Positions 27,248 to 36,988 of a stretch of DNA of 64,000 bases are shown here, piece by piece. The DNA is taken from positions 62,001-126,000 of the forward strand of contig NZ_VLLA01000017.1 of NCBI RefSeq assembly GCF_007830635.1, read 5' to 3'. The stretch comes from Bradyrhizobium huanghuaihaiense. GTDB taxonomy: Bacteria; Pseudomonadota; Alphaproteobacteria; Rhizobiales; Xanthobacteraceae. Numbering within the stretch: the first letter of the stretch is position 1; the number at the start of each line of letters is the position of its first letter. Under the pieces are notes generated by a model. That model worked only from the letters and a program-made list of their open reading frames with translations, was not told the DNA's origin and did no database searches. The position numbers and the translations under genes were made by a program.

Positions 27248-29098
27248 ATGTGCGGAATTGCCGGAATAATCGAGGCCAAGAAGCCGGTTAGCTTTCAATT
27301 GCTGCAAAGCATGTGCGATGCACTCGCACACCGCGGCCCAGACGACGCTGGTACCTGGCTCAGTCCTGATCGGCGGGTAGGCTTAGGTCATCGGCGCTTA
27401 GCCATAATCGATCTCAGCCCTCTCGGTCATCAGCCAATGAGCTCGGACGATGGCCAGATAACAATTGTCTTTAATGGTGAGATTTACAATTTTCAGGAAG
27501 TTCGAGCCGAACTTCAGGCGCGCGGCAATAGTTTTCGCAGCACAAGCGATACCGAGGTCGTGATCACCGCGTATCGAACGTGGGGCCCCGCGTGTCTCGA
27601 TCGTTTGGTCGGAATGTTCGCGCTCGCGATCTGGGACGGCGCCAAACGACGCCTGTTCGTTACTCGCGATCGGGCCGGCGAAAAGCCTTTATTCTATTTG
27701 CACAAGAATGGCCGGTTCGCTTTCGCGTCCGAACTGAAAGCCATTCTCGTTGATCCGAACATCCCACGGAGCATCAATCGCGAAGCGCTCGACGATTACT
27801 TGGCGTATGGTTACGTTTCCGGGTCACTTTGCATCTTCGACGGATTCGCAAAACTACCGCCGGGGCATTGGCTGACTTACGAACCCGATCTGGATCGACT
27901 GCAGATCAGCAGATATTGGGACCTACCGATACGTGCCACCAACACCGCGCAGAGCGATCTGCAAGAGCTCACGAGCGATCTCGAAGTCCTGCTGACGCAG
28001 AGCGTGCGCTGCCAGCTCATCGCTGATGTGCCGATTGGCATCATGCTGAGCGGTGGTCTTGATTCGAGCCTCGTGGCTGCCGCGGCCGTCAGGAGTTCGG
28101 GGCGGGCTGTTCGCACTTTCAACGTCGCCTTTCCAGGCTATCCGAGCTTCGACGAGTCGCGCCACGCGCGTCGGGTCGCTGATTATCTCGGTTCAAACCA
28201 TACTGAACTCGTCGCTGAGCCGGGCTCGGGCGAGTTCCTGCCTTCACTCATTCGTCAATATGACGAGCCTATCGCTGACAACTCGTTGCTTCCCACCTAT
28301 CTGGTGAGTCGCGCAATTCGAAAGGAATGCGCTGTCGCCCTAGGAGGCGATGGCGGCGATGAACTCTTCGGTGGCTACATTCATCATCCTTGGCTTCTGA
28401 AGATCGCGCAACTACGGAAGTTTGGTCTGCATCGACTCGGATTGGAAGCACTCGCCGCAAGATCGATACCGTTGGGAATCGAAGGACGCAATGCGATCAT
28501 GGGGCTACTCAGCTGCAATGGGCCACAAACAGCGCTGACGCGACTACTTGATCCGATTACGAGGTCGCGACTGACCGGCCGGCCGATGTCGGCTACCCCG
28601 GAACTTCGCCGCGCTGGATTGGAAACAGTCTGCGGTGGCATAGATGCGATTTGTGCCGCCGAGTTTCGCACCTACTTACCGGATGACATTCTCGTCAAAG
28701 TCGATCGGGCCAGCATGCTCACATCCCTGGAGGTGCGCGCGCCGCTCCTGGATCATCGAATCGTCGAGTTTGCTTTTGGGCGATTGCCCGGAAGATTCAA
28801 AGTCCAGGATGCTCGAAGAAAGATCATTTTGCGTGCTCTTGCACAGCGTTGGCTACCTCCCGACTTTGATAGTCACCGAAAGCAGGGTTTCTCGATCCCT
28901 CTGCATGAATGGTTCCAGGGGCCTTGGAGGCCGCTCGTGGACGATCTCATCGCGACCGGTTCGCCACTTTTTGAAAAACGATTTTTGACGCGCCTCCTGT
29001 CAAGACTTCGGTCGACAGAGCGCGGAAGTCGCCGCTTATTTCAGCTCATGATGGTCGAGATGTGGCGCCGTGAGTATCGTGCTTCCGTACCAGAATAG
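27248..29098 (+). CDS. asnB: Asparagine synthase-like amidotransferase, second copy
   Basis: A 616-residue AsnB-family enzyme with the N-terminal Cys nucleophile exposed by MCGIAGIIE. The glutaminase domain has HRGPDDAGTW and FNGEIYNFQE; the synthetase domain has the PP-loop IMLSGGLDSSLVAAA near residue 265 and GGDGGDELFGGY. It diverges strongly from the copy at 7797, so this is not a recent duplication. Alone it could be a housekeeping Asn synthase, but its position between a secreted glycanase and an export protein suggests amidation of a sugar acid in the polymer. The gap to the glycanase gene is 124 bp. Confidence 0.93.
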   Translation: MCGIAGIIEAKKPVSFQLLQSMCDALAHRGPDDAGTWLSPDRRVGLGHRRLAIIDLSPLGHQPMSSDDGQITIVFNGEIYNFQEVRAELQARGNSFRSTSDTEVVITAYRTWGPACLDRLVGMFALAIWDGAKRRLFVTRDRAGEKPLFYLHKNGRFAFASELKAILVDPNIPRSINREALDDYLAYGYVSGSLCIFDGFAKLPPGHWLTYEPDLDRLQISRYWDLPIRATNTAQSDLQELTSDLEVLLTQSVRCQLIADVPIGIMLSGGLDSSLVAAAAVRSSGRAVRTFNVAFPGYPSFDESRHARRVADYLGSNHTELVAEPGSGEFLPSLIRQYDEPIADNSLLPTYLVSRAIRKECAVALGGDGGDELFGGYIHHPWLLKIAQLRKFGLHRLGLEALAARSIPLGIEGRNAIMGLLSCNGPQTALTRLLDPITRSRLTGRPMSATPELRRAGLETVCGGIDAICAAEFRTYLPDDILVKVDRASMLTSLEVRAPLLDHRIVEFAFGRLPGRFKVQDARRKIILRALAQRWLPPDFDSHRKQGFSIPLHEWFQGPWRPLVDDLIATGSPLFEKRFLTRLLSRLRSTERGSRRLFQLMMVEMWRREYRASVPE

Positions 29099-29637
29099 CT
29101 TGCAGCTCGGTTGGAGCGTGTTCACCAGCGGTGCCTGCGCTCGGCGGATCCTGGCGCCGGCGTGATCATCGGCGGTGAAGACGTTCATCCGCGATGGCCG
29201 TACTGTTCTTCAACGATCGTCAACTGCGCGCCCATAGTCCGCACCGGCTACGAGTAGGAACTCGGCACCTGCCGCCAATAGTAATAGAGCGGCCAATCTG
29301 CCCCTTCCAACGGCCCGCAATCGCCGTGCCGCCATCGACCGGATGTGCCGGAAGTTTGGCGGAGGCCGGCAAAACGGGCAATAAGTGGGTAACTACGATG
29401 GTCGATTGAGCCGCGACCGCGCGGGATTAGATTCGGGCAGCAATGGAAGCGCCCGTCCCAATGGGTTCGATGAGTATGATAGAGAACCGATCAATCGAAC
29501 TGAGCGGAAGAAGGCACCGAGTGGTTCGGCGTCAATGAGAGAACGGAACGTCATTTTGCGGATCGCCTGTCGGGAGGCTACTCGGACGGTTGTCCGCGAA
29601 CAAATTCGGTGACCACGTTCGTACAGGGAATGACGCC
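29099..29637. other. Intergenic stretch upstream of the export gene
   Basis: About 540 bp with no supported gene on either strand. Presumably it carries the promoter of the exoF-galE pair. No clear motif or RNA element is seen. Confidence 0.4.
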
Positions 29638-31020
29638 ATGCCGAACTCCAGACTGCGCAATAGCTTCCATGTCGACGTCGATGGCAGCGACCTGGGTCGT
29701 TGCATCAAATGGGCCTTGGTGGCTGTTGGCCTGACAATTTCCGTCACTCAAGCGAAGGCAGAATATCTGGTAAACATCGGAGATGTGCTGGAGGTTGCGG
29801 TGGCGGGCGTGCCGGAGCTGCGGCATCGTGCTCCCGTTCAAATGGACGGGAATATTTCGTTGCCTCTGGTTGGAACGCTTCCAGTGGCCGGCCTGCCCTT
29901 ACCACAGATCCGAGCCAAAATCGGGGCTGCACTTGCGCGCAAGGTATTTCGACAGCGGACGTCCGATGGACGTGAGACGGTCGTCGTGATCGACGCAAGC
30001 GAGGTCACGACGATCATCGCGGAATACAAGCCCATATACGTAAATGGGGATGTATCGAAGCCGGGTGAGTACCCTTATCGTCCGTCTATCACCGCACGTC
30101 AGCTCGTCGCCGTGGCAGGCGGCTACGACATCATGCGCGTCAAAATGAGCAACCCGTATCTCGAGGCAGCAGACCTGAGAGGCGAGTATGGTTCGCTTTG
30201 GACAGAGCTGGCCAAAGAACAAGCGCGTATGTGGCGCATCAAGACCGAACTTGGAGAGGCAACCCAGATCAGTTCAGGCGCTCTGATGGACGCACCCTTA
30301 GCTCGATCGGCGATTTCGGACATCGTTAATGCAGAAACGGAATATCTGAAGACCAAGCAGAGCGATTATCAGCAGGAAAAGACGTACCTTCAGCGCGGCA
30401 TTAGACAGGGAGACGACGAGGTCCGCGTGCTGTCAGAGCAGCAGAAGAAGGATGAAGAGGGACTTCACGCAGATCTTGACGACCTGCAGAAAACGACCGA
30501 GCTCTTCGGCAAGGGTTCCTTGATCAGCCCTCGCGTTACGGATGCGCGTCGCGCCGTGCTGCTGTCATCGACCCGGAAGCTGCAAACCTCTGCGCAACTG
30601 CTGCAGGTCAAGAAGCAGCAGGACGAGTTCGTCAGGAAGCTGGCAAAGCTAGACGACCAGCGGAGGCTCGACCTGCTCCGCGAGCTGCAAGATACCAGCG
30701 TGAAGCTCAATCAAATTCGCGAGAGGCTGCAGAGCGTCGGCGAGAAACTTCAGTACACCGCGATGGTTCGATCACAACTCGTGCGAGGAACCGGCAACCA
30801 CGCGGAGATCGCCATCATCAGGAAGGGCGATAAGGGACAGGAACGGATCATCGCAAGCGAGGATACCGAGCTGCAGCCGGGTGACGCCGTCGAGGTCACT
30901 CTCCGATACCAGGATGGTCCTGCCGTCCCTCCCCGAAGGATAGGCAGTTCAGACATTCCATCAGGGACAAGCCGAACCGATGAGAGCTCTGGCGATTCGG
31001 TACGCATCGGGCAGAGGTAA
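29638..31020 (+). CDS. ExoF/Wza-like polysaccharide export protein
   Basis: A 460-residue periplasmic/outer-membrane polysaccharide export protein, started at MPNSRLRNSF (29638). A hydrophobic segment ending in VTQAKAEYLV is the likely signal peptide; there is no lipobox Cys, in line with ExoF rather than Wza. The Poly_export domain is plain (YLVNIGDVLEVAVAGVPEL, then IYVNGDVSKPGEYPYRPSITARQLVAVAGGY, the SLBB segment). The middle 200 or so residues form a long Glu/Lys/Gln-rich coiled coil, and a second SLBB-like segment (ELQPGDAVEVTLRY) closes the protein. It probably forms the channel that carries the polymer through the envelope. A Wzc/ExoP-type partner is not in the window. Confidence 0.9.
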   Translation: MPNSRLRNSFHVDVDGSDLGRCIKWALVAVGLTISVTQAKAEYLVNIGDVLEVAVAGVPELRHRAPVQMDGNISLPLVGTLPVAGLPLPQIRAKIGAALARKVFRQRTSDGRETVVVIDASEVTTIIAEYKPIYVNGDVSKPGEYPYRPSITARQLVAVAGGYDIMRVKMSNPYLEAADLRGEYGSLWTELAKEQARMWRIKTELGEATQISSGALMDAPLARSAISDIVNAETEYLKTKQSDYQQEKTYLQRGIRQGDDEVRVLSEQQKKDEEGLHADLDDLQKTTELFGKGSLISPRVTDARRAVLLSSTRKLQTSAQLLQVKKQQDEFVRKLAKLDDQRRLDLLRELQDTSVKLNQIRERLQSVGEKLQYTAMVRSQLVRGTGNHAEIAIIRKGDKGQERIIASEDTELQPGDAVEVTLRYQDGPAVPPRRIGSSDIPSGTSRTDESSGDSVRIGQR

Positions 31021-31270
31021 CAACAGCCGTCGCAATTCCCTAGCGGGAGATAGCATTTTGCGACGCTATCCTACGTTGGCGGATCCAAACCTCATCCGCG
31101 ACGCCTGTAAATGGATGATGCAACGGTCATGAGCGCTCGATGGTCCGCCCCCGGCTGCACCGCCCGGATGCAGTCCATTAGGGGTAGCTCATAAGGCCCA
31201 GAATCTCCACGCCCCGTGGACGAGACTTCCGATTAATGTGGTGCCGCATGCACGGAGGCCAGTTGAGCGA

Positions 31271-32419
31271 ATGCGGAAACTGTCCGAGATGATCTTGGTG
31301 ACTGGAGGTACCGGCTACATCGGGTCCCACGTCTGTATCGCATTGCTGGACGCCGGGTTCGACGTCGTCGTGCTCGACAATCTCTCCAACAGCAACCAGA
31401 CTTCGCTCGAGCGGGTGCAGTCCATTTGTGGGCGTTCGCTCGTCTTTCGGCACGCAGATATCCGCCATGAAGAGGCGATTCACGCCATACTTCGTTCCTG
31501 CGGAGTGACCGCGGTCATTCACCTTGCAGGATTGAAGGCCGTCGGCGATTCCAACGTACGGCCCCTGAGCTATTACGAGAACAACGTTTTGGGAACGATG
31601 CGGCTGGTGTCGGCAATGAAGAGGGCGAATGTAAAGACGCTCGTCTTCAGTTCGTCCGCGACCGTTTACGGAATACCTAAATACTTGCCGCTCGACGAGA
31701 AGCATCCCCTCTGTCCGACCAATCCGTATGGCCGCACAAAGCTCGTTATCGAAGAGATGCTGAAGGATCTCTGCAGGTCCGACGACGATTGGCGGATCGC
31801 CAATCTGCGCTACTTCAATCCGGTCGGCGCACACGAAAGCGGGCTGGTCGGAGAAGACCCGCTGGGCCTTCCCGACAACCTGCTCCCGTTTGTGGCGCAG
31901 GTGGCGATTGGACGGAGGGAGAAGCTGCAGATCTGGGGAAACGACTATGACACGCCTGATGGCACCGGAGTCCGCGACTTCATTCATGTGGTCGATCTCG
32001 CATCCGGGCATTTGAGCGCCTTGCGCAACCTGAGACAGCCTGGTGTGCTCACGGTCAATCTTGGCACGGGGAACGGCAGCAGCGTTCTGGACATCGTTCG
32101 TACATTTGAAGCAGCGAGCGGGCGTTCAGTTCCCTATGAAATCAAGGAGCGTCGGGCTGGCGATGTCGCCGCCTGCTATGCCGACCCGACCTTTGCGATG
32201 GAGGCTTTGGGCTGGAAGTCGACCCGATCGTTGGAGCAGATGTGTGCGGACCATTGGCGTTGGCAATTGCAGAACCCCGACGGTTACCATGGTAGCGCAC
32301 TTTCAAAGACCGGAGCTGTCCAGGCATTTCCACCGTCACGGATGAGCGCGTGCGCCTCAGCTATTCGAACGGGCGACGCCGAGCGGATTCGGGGCGAGCA
32401 CACCGCCCATCAGAGGTAG
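31271..32419 (+). CDS. galE: UDP-glucose 4-epimerase
   Basis: A 382-residue short-chain dehydrogenase-fold epimerase that interconverts UDP-glucose and UDP-galactose (in some members also the N-acetyl forms). The NAD motif is VTGGTGYIGSH; the catalytic pair is Ser-Ser-Ala-Thr (VFSSSATVYG) and YxxxK in NPYGRTK; NLRYFNPVGAHESG and GVRDFIHVVDLA are GalE signatures. I use the ATG at 31271 because GGAGG lies 12 bp before it; the ATG at 31289 (MILVTGG) would remove a 6-residue leader. The C-terminus is about 40 residues longer than typical GalE and looks unstructured. It would supply galactose donors to the cluster. Confidence 0.93.
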   Translation: MRKLSEMILVTGGTGYIGSHVCIALLDAGFDVVVLDNLSNSNQTSLERVQSICGRSLVFRHADIRHEEAIHAILRSCGVTAVIHLAGLKAVGDSNVRPLSYYENNVLGTMRLVSAMKRANVKTLVFSSSATVYGIPKYLPLDEKHPLCPTNPYGRTKLVIEEMLKDLCRSDDDWRIANLRYFNPVGAHESGLVGEDPLGLPDNLLPFVAQVAIGRREKLQIWGNDYDTPDGTGVRDFIHVVDLASGHLSALRNLRQPGVLTVNLGTGNGSSVLDIVRTFEAASGRSVPYEIKERRAGDVAACYADPTFAMEALGWKSTRSLEQMCADHWRWQLQNPDGYHGSALSKTGAVQAFPPSRMSACASAIRTGDAERIRGEHTAHQR

Positions 32420-32491
32420 CTCGCAATGCTCCATAATCTCCAAACCGGAGAGCGAGGCGGCAGGTAAGATGCGGTCGCGTGGGGATTTGCG

Positions 32492-32707
32492 ATGCCACAC
32501 TATCGTGCATTTGTTTTGGACGAACACGGCCAATTGGGGAGCGTGGTCAACCTTCACTGCCCGGACGACGCGTCCGCAACCGAGCGGGCCGGGCGGTTGG
32601 CGGATGGCCACGAGGTTCAGCTTTGGCGACTGGTCGCCGAGCTCAAGTTTGACGATCCGCGGCAACGACACAAGCGGCGGCGGGCTGCCCGTGCACCAAT
32701 GCACTGA
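32492..32707 (+). CDS. Small conserved protein of unknown function
   Basis: A 71-residue protein, MPHYRAFVLDEHGQLGSVV at the start and ADGHEVQLWRLVAELKFDD near the end. This A-x-V-x-x-x-G-x-x-x-x-x-x-L-x-C pattern with a closing DGHxxxLW is a family I recognise as abundant in Bradyrhizobium genomes, where it is annotated as hypothetical. It is soluble and its role is unknown. It lies 72 bp after galE on the same strand. Confidence 0.65.
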   Translation: MPHYRAFVLDEHGQLGSVVNLHCPDDASATERAGRLADGHEVQLWRLVAELKFDDPRQRHKRRRAARAPMH

Positions 32708-32780
32708 GCTCGATTGATGGTGCGCTCCGTCTCGTGGTCAACTCGCGCATCTTCCGCTGCAAGCCAGATCAGTGTGCCCA

Positions 32781-33161
32781 CTAAGGACGCTGGCGCGTCA
32801 CCACGTCGGGATCGTGGACCAATTGCGCCATCATCCAGCTGGCCGCTGCGGAAAGCGCGAAGCCGGCGCAGGTCGAAAGCGCATCGACCATAAAATCCTC
32901 AAACCTCGCGTGCCGTCCCGGTACCCATAGTTGCATGATCTCAAGGAGGCCGATCAGGGCAACGGCGAGCGCTGAAGCAGTCCAACGCCGCTGCGGATAG
33001 GCAAGGCCGAAGGCAATCCCGACCAGAACGAAGGCGAGCGCGTGATCGCCTTGCTGTCCGAGAAAGGGGCGAGGCCGAGCGTCCGGAGGTCCAAGCGTTG
33101 CGAAAGTGACGGCGGCTGCGAGCAGCCACGCGACAAGCCGAAGAAGAGCGGTAATAACCAC
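32781..33161 (-). CDS. VanZ-like membrane protein
   Basis: A 126-residue protein with four hydrophobic segments, matching the VanZ-like fold: LGQQGDHALAFVLVGIAFGLAYP, then a helix ending in LLEIMQLWVPGRHARFEDFMVDALSTCAGF. The conserved H-A-x-A-F and E-x-x-Q-x-x-x-P-x-R-x-x-x-x-x-D pattern is present. VanZ relatives occur widely beside envelope and polysaccharide genes; their molecular role is not settled. It is transcribed against the galE side. Confidence 0.85.
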   Translation of the reverse strand: MVITALLRLVAWLLAAAVTFATLGPPDARPRPFLGQQGDHALAFVLVGIAFGLAYPQRRWTASALAVALIGLLEIMQLWVPGRHARFEDFMVDALSTCAGFALSAAASWMMAQLVHDPDVVTRQRP

Positions 33162-33827
33162 TAAAGGGCCTCGATTGGCAGCGCCTGCCGGCGCTCTTCA
33201 TTTCTGAGACTCGATTTCAAGAACATGCTCCCTCCACTCGGCGCAACCGGCACCCCTGAGCGGTAGAACGCCAGGTCCATGATTACCACCTGCTCTCGAC
33301 ACATGAGTGCAGGATTCCTGACGTGCGTGGACGAAAGGAGAGTACTCCAAAAGGATGGGACACTGAACCAAAATCCGGAACTTGCCTTCTGCAACGGCTC
33401 GGCGATCCGGGCTTGCGCGTTTGCTCTGGATCAGCACATGGCCGATTAGGTGCGAAACATCACGCTCGACATACAATTTCAAATAGCGGTTGATATAGGT
33501 GCATCCGCACTGGGAGTACCCATCCATGGCAGTTGTTAATCGCTGTTTGTTAGCAACAATAGCTTCTGCTTTCCTCAGGATTGAGGACAATGCGATGGCG
33601 ATCCGTGAAGGCGCTACTCGCAGCCGCGGGGGCTGGACGGCCCTAGGATCCAGCCCGCTGAGGCCATCTCATTGTTCACGGCTCGAGCACAATCCGTACC
33701 CTAACCCAAAAGTGGTGAGAGAGGGTCCTCCATGCGGGCTATATGATTCGCGTAAAGATGAAGGGCATAATGAGGCGTCTGAAGGCATCTGAGAGATGTC
33801 GTATCGCCGCGTGACAGGTGATTGCAG
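33162..33827. other. Intergenic stretch with one doubtful ORF
   Basis: A 130-codon minus-strand frame (33590 to 33198) begins in a protein-like way (IVANKQRLTTAMDGYSQCG) but has no family match and an odd C-terminal half; it could be a small gene or a remnant. The plus-strand end of the stretch must hold the promoter of the coiled-coil gene at 33828. No repeats or RNA genes are seen. Confidence 0.4.
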
Positions 33828-35903
33828 ATGGCTCGCACGGTCGTGCTCAACGAGGAAATGAAGAACTCCCTCACGCGGGGACGATGCGCGCACCTGTGGA
33901 TGGCAGCGGTCATGCTCGCTATGACATGGGCGTCGGAAACGGAGGCTTCCCGGGATCAGGCGCGGCACCGCGCAGACGAGCAACTGGCAACGACTTTCCA
34001 CGATCTCGGTTCTGACGAGTTCAAGAGGTTGCTGCCGGGCCGGGGCGGCAGTGACAAATCGATACAGGTTGCGCAAGCGACGATTAGCGACACAGGGGCC
34101 CTGCAGCAGCCCCCTAAACAGCAACGCGACTGGCCAGAGTCCCTGTCATGCGAACTTGCCTTTGCAAGGCGCGACATAGAGCTGCTGCAACATCTCGAGC
34201 GGGAGCACGATCGGGCCGAGTGGCTGGTGCAGAGCCTTGACGATGCGCGGCGCGAGATCGAAGCGCAAAAGGCGTTGGCAGCGAAGGCCCTGGAGGAAAG
34301 CTCCCAACTGAAGCAAGCTTCCCGGCCGAATCAAGCGGGCGAGAGTGGCGCGGCTGAGCTGCAGGCATTCCTGCAGGAGGAGCGCGAGCGGTCGGCCCGG
34401 CTGGAGCAGGATCTCGCAGCCGCGCGGCGCAATGTCGAAACCCAGGGTGCGTTGGCGACGAAAGCAGGTGAGGAAACGTCCCGGCTGAAACAAGCCGGAG
34501 AGCGCGAAGCCGCAGAGCTGCGGAATGCCCTGCAACATGAGCGCGAGCAAACAACGCGATTGGAGCAGAGTCTCGCAGCCGCGCAGCAACACGTCGAGAC
34601 CCAGGCTGCGTTGCTGGCAACGGCAAACGAGGAAATCTCGCAGCGAAGTCGGGCGGCGGAGGCCAGTGCCGCGGACTTAACGCAATCGATGCAGAAGGAG
34701 CGCGAAACGTCCGCCCCGCTCGCGCAGGTTATCTCCCTGTCGCTGAGCGCGATTTATGCATACCAGGCGCAAACCGCACCGTCGGCGAGAGCCAGCGACG
34801 GCTCGTCCTTGCTGAGAGCGCCAGAAGGGAACGGCACGGCGGAGCTGCAGAATTCCCTGCAGCAAGAGCGGGATCGGGCCGGGCAGCTGGAGCAAGCGCT
34901 GGTGGCTGCGCGCCGAGATGTCGATGAGCAGACGACGCTGGCCGCAAGGGCGAGTGACGAGGTCGCCAGACTTACGCGAGCGGCAAAAACCGAGGCCGCA
35001 GAGCAGAAGCGATCGATCCAGAAGGAGCAAGAGAGAGCCGATGCACTGGCGCAGGATCTCTCGATCGCTCGCAGCAAGGTCTACGCATACGAAGCTCAAG
35101 CGGCCAAAGCCAGCGAGGAAGCGGCACAGCTCAAACAGACGGCAGCGAGCAATACGGCCTCGCTGGAGCAGTCGCAGCGGCGGGAGCGCGAGCGGGCTGA
35201 ACAGCTGGCCCGGGACTTGGCGAAAGCAAGCCGCGAGCTCGACGCGCAGACCGAACGGGCGTCCAAGGCGAGCGAGGACGTGGCACGGATCAAGCAGGCC
35301 GGAGAGCGCGAATCGGCCGAGCTGCGGAGCCTGTTGCAGCGTGAGCGCGAGCGCGCCGAGGGGTTGGAAAGGGATCTGACATTGGCGCGTCGGGATAACA
35401 GCGCGCTTGCGGCGAAAACTCTCTCCGCTGCGGCTCCGCCGGCTACCACCGGCAAGGCCGCGCGCGAGGAGCCACCGTCGGCGCCGGCCCGGCCAATCCA
35501 AAACCGGCCTACGCAAGATGGACTCGTCCACGACAAGCCCATCCAACAGAAATCGGTCGGAGACAGACCAGTCCAAGACAAAGCCTTATCGGCGCGCAGC
35601 AAGGGCGATGCTGAGGTCCAGTCTAACAACAGCGCGCAGGCGGAGAAATTGGTCGCGCGCGCGAGCGCACTACTTGAACAGGGAGACATCGGCTCGGCCC
35701 GGATCGTGCTGGAGCGCGCCGCTGAGATGGGGAGCGCGAAAGCAAGCTTCGCGCTCGCGGAAACCTACGATCCGCTGATCCTGCCGAATTTCGGAACGTA
35801 CGGAACGCAAGGGGATTCCACTAAAGCGCGAGATCTTTATGCGCGAGCCGAAGCCGGGGGTATCAAGGAAGCAAAAGCGCGATACGAAGCGTTGCGCCGA
35901 TAA
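33828..35903 (+). CDS. Long coiled-coil protein with C-terminal Sel1/TPR-like domain
   Basis: A 691-residue protein. A weak N-terminal hydrophobic segment (LWMAAVMLAMTWASETEAS) suggests export or a membrane anchor. Residues about 100-530 form an Arg/Glu/Ala/Gln-rich coiled coil built from diverged units of about 60-70 residues (LQxERExxxxLEQxLAxARRxVExQ). A Pro/Gln/Lys-rich linker follows and then a helical-repeat end, GSARIVLERAAEMGSAKASFALAETYDP and ARAEAGGIKEAKARYEAL, like Sel1 repeats. Proteins of this build are common in bradyrhizobia and have no assigned function. The gene starts a plus-strand run that continues through the TAXI-type gene 41 bp downstream. Confidence 0.75.
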   Translation: MARTVVLNEEMKNSLTRGRCAHLWMAAVMLAMTWASETEASRDQARHRADEQLATTFHDLGSDEFKRLLPGRGGSDKSIQVAQATISDTGALQQPPKQQRDWPESLSCELAFARRDIELLQHLEREHDRAEWLVQSLDDARREIEAQKALAAKALEESSQLKQASRPNQAGESGAAELQAFLQEERERSARLEQDLAAARRNVETQGALATKAGEETSRLKQAGEREAAELRNALQHEREQTTRLEQSLAAAQQHVETQAALLATANEEISQRSRAAEASAADLTQSMQKERETSAPLAQVISLSLSAIYAYQAQTAPSARASDGSSLLRAPEGNGTAELQNSLQQERDRAGQLEQALVAARRDVDEQTTLAARASDEVARLTRAAKTEAAEQKRSIQKEQERADALAQDLSIARSKVYAYEAQAAKASEEAAQLKQTAASNTASLEQSQRRERERAEQLARDLAKASRELDAQTERASKASEDVARIKQAGERESAELRSLLQRERERAEGLERDLTLARRDNSALAAKTLSAAAPPATTGKAAREEPPSAPARPIQNRPTQDGLVHDKPIQQKSVGDRPVQDKALSARSKGDAEVQSNNSAQAEKLVARASALLEQGDIGSARIVLERAAEMGSAKASFALAETYDPLILPNFGTYGTQGDSTKARDLYARAEAGGIKEAKARYEALRR

Positions 35904-35944
35904 AAAGCCCAAAGCGGATGCAGCGTGCGTAAAGGAGTTCGTCG

Positions 35945-36988
35945 ATGAAAGGGTTCATAGGATTCCGCCGGTTGGCCTTGTTTGCGGCGTTCGCATCATC
36001 GCTCATGGCCGTTCAGCCCTGGGCGGATGCGCGGCCGTTGAATTCACAGTCCCACAATGCTCGGCCGGTTCGCCCCGCGCCTTCGCAGCCAAGACCTGAG
36101 GTGCTCTCCATGAACGCCTGGACTGTTGGCCTGGCCGGAGGCCTGCTCGAGGGCGCACCGATACGGCTGGCGGCGGAGATCGCGCGTGTGGTCGACGACG
36201 GGGATAACCTACACGTTCTGCCGGTCGTCACTCGCGGAGCCACTGAAAACGTGAATTCCCTGCTCTATCTACGCGGCATCGATGCGGCAATCATCAATTC
36301 CGACGCGCTCGAGGAATACAAAAGCCAGGTGCCGGACATCCAGCGACGAATTGCATATGTCCTGAATCTGTTCCCGTCCGAGCTGCATATCTTCGTTCGA
36401 CCGGAGATCCAGAGCTTGAGCGATCTTTCCGGCAAGAAGGTCAACTTCAATACGCAAGGCACCGCTGCGGCCTATTCGGGCCCGCTGATCTTCAGCCGCC
36501 TCAAGCTCGAGGTGGAAAAGACGTTCATCCCGCACCAGATCGCGCTCGAGCAGATGCGCAAGGGCGAGATTGCAGCGGTTGTCTTCATTACATCGAAGCC
36601 GGTGGATGCCTTCGTGCGGGGCCGTTGGGAGCCGGGTTTCAAGTTCCTGTCCCTCCCCTATGACGGCAGGTTCGAGGACTACTATCTCCCCGCCTCCCTC
36701 GGCGAAGCCGACTATCCCAATCTGATCAAGCCGGGCGAACGGGTTTCGACGATCGCCGTGCCGACCGCACTGGTCGCCTTCAATTGGCCGATCAAGTCAA
36801 ACCGCTCCGAACGCGTCTCACGTTTCATCGACCACCTGTTCTCCCGGATCGACAGACTGCAGGCGCCCGGTTTCGACCCGAAATGGAAATCCATCAATCT
36901 TGCTGCAACGGTTCCGGGTCTCACCCGCGTCCCTGCGGCGCAGGCGTGGCTGGATCGTCAGCACCGCGCAACACAAGCATCACAATGA
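35945..36988 (+). CDS. TAXI-family periplasmic binding protein
   Basis: A 347-residue protein with a signal peptide (FRRLALFAAFASSLMAVQPWADA). The mature part matches the TRAP-associated extracytoplasmic immunogenic (TAXI) binding fold: AGGLLEGAPIRLAAEIARVVDD, RGATENVNSLLYLRGIDAAIINSD, LHIFVRPEIQSLSDLSGKKVN and NTQGTAAAYSGP. No TRAP permease gene is nearby, so it may act with a distant transporter or as a periplasmic sensor. AGGAG precedes the start, and its stop overlaps the next gene as ATGA. Confidence 0.85.
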   Translation: MKGFIGFRRLALFAAFASSLMAVQPWADARPLNSQSHNARPVRPAPSQPRPEVLSMNAWTVGLAGGLLEGAPIRLAAEIARVVDDGDNLHVLPVVTRGATENVNSLLYLRGIDAAIINSDALEEYKSQVPDIQRRIAYVLNLFPSELHIFVRPEIQSLSDLSGKKVNFNTQGTAAAYSGPLIFSRLKLEVEKTFIPHQIALEQMRKGEIAAVVFITSKPVDAFVRGRWEPGFKFLSLPYDGRFEDYYLPASLGEADYPNLIKPGERVSTIAVPTALVAFNWPIKSNRSERVSRFIDHLFSRIDRLQAPGFDPKWKSINLAATVPGLTRVPAAQAWLDRQHRATQASQ

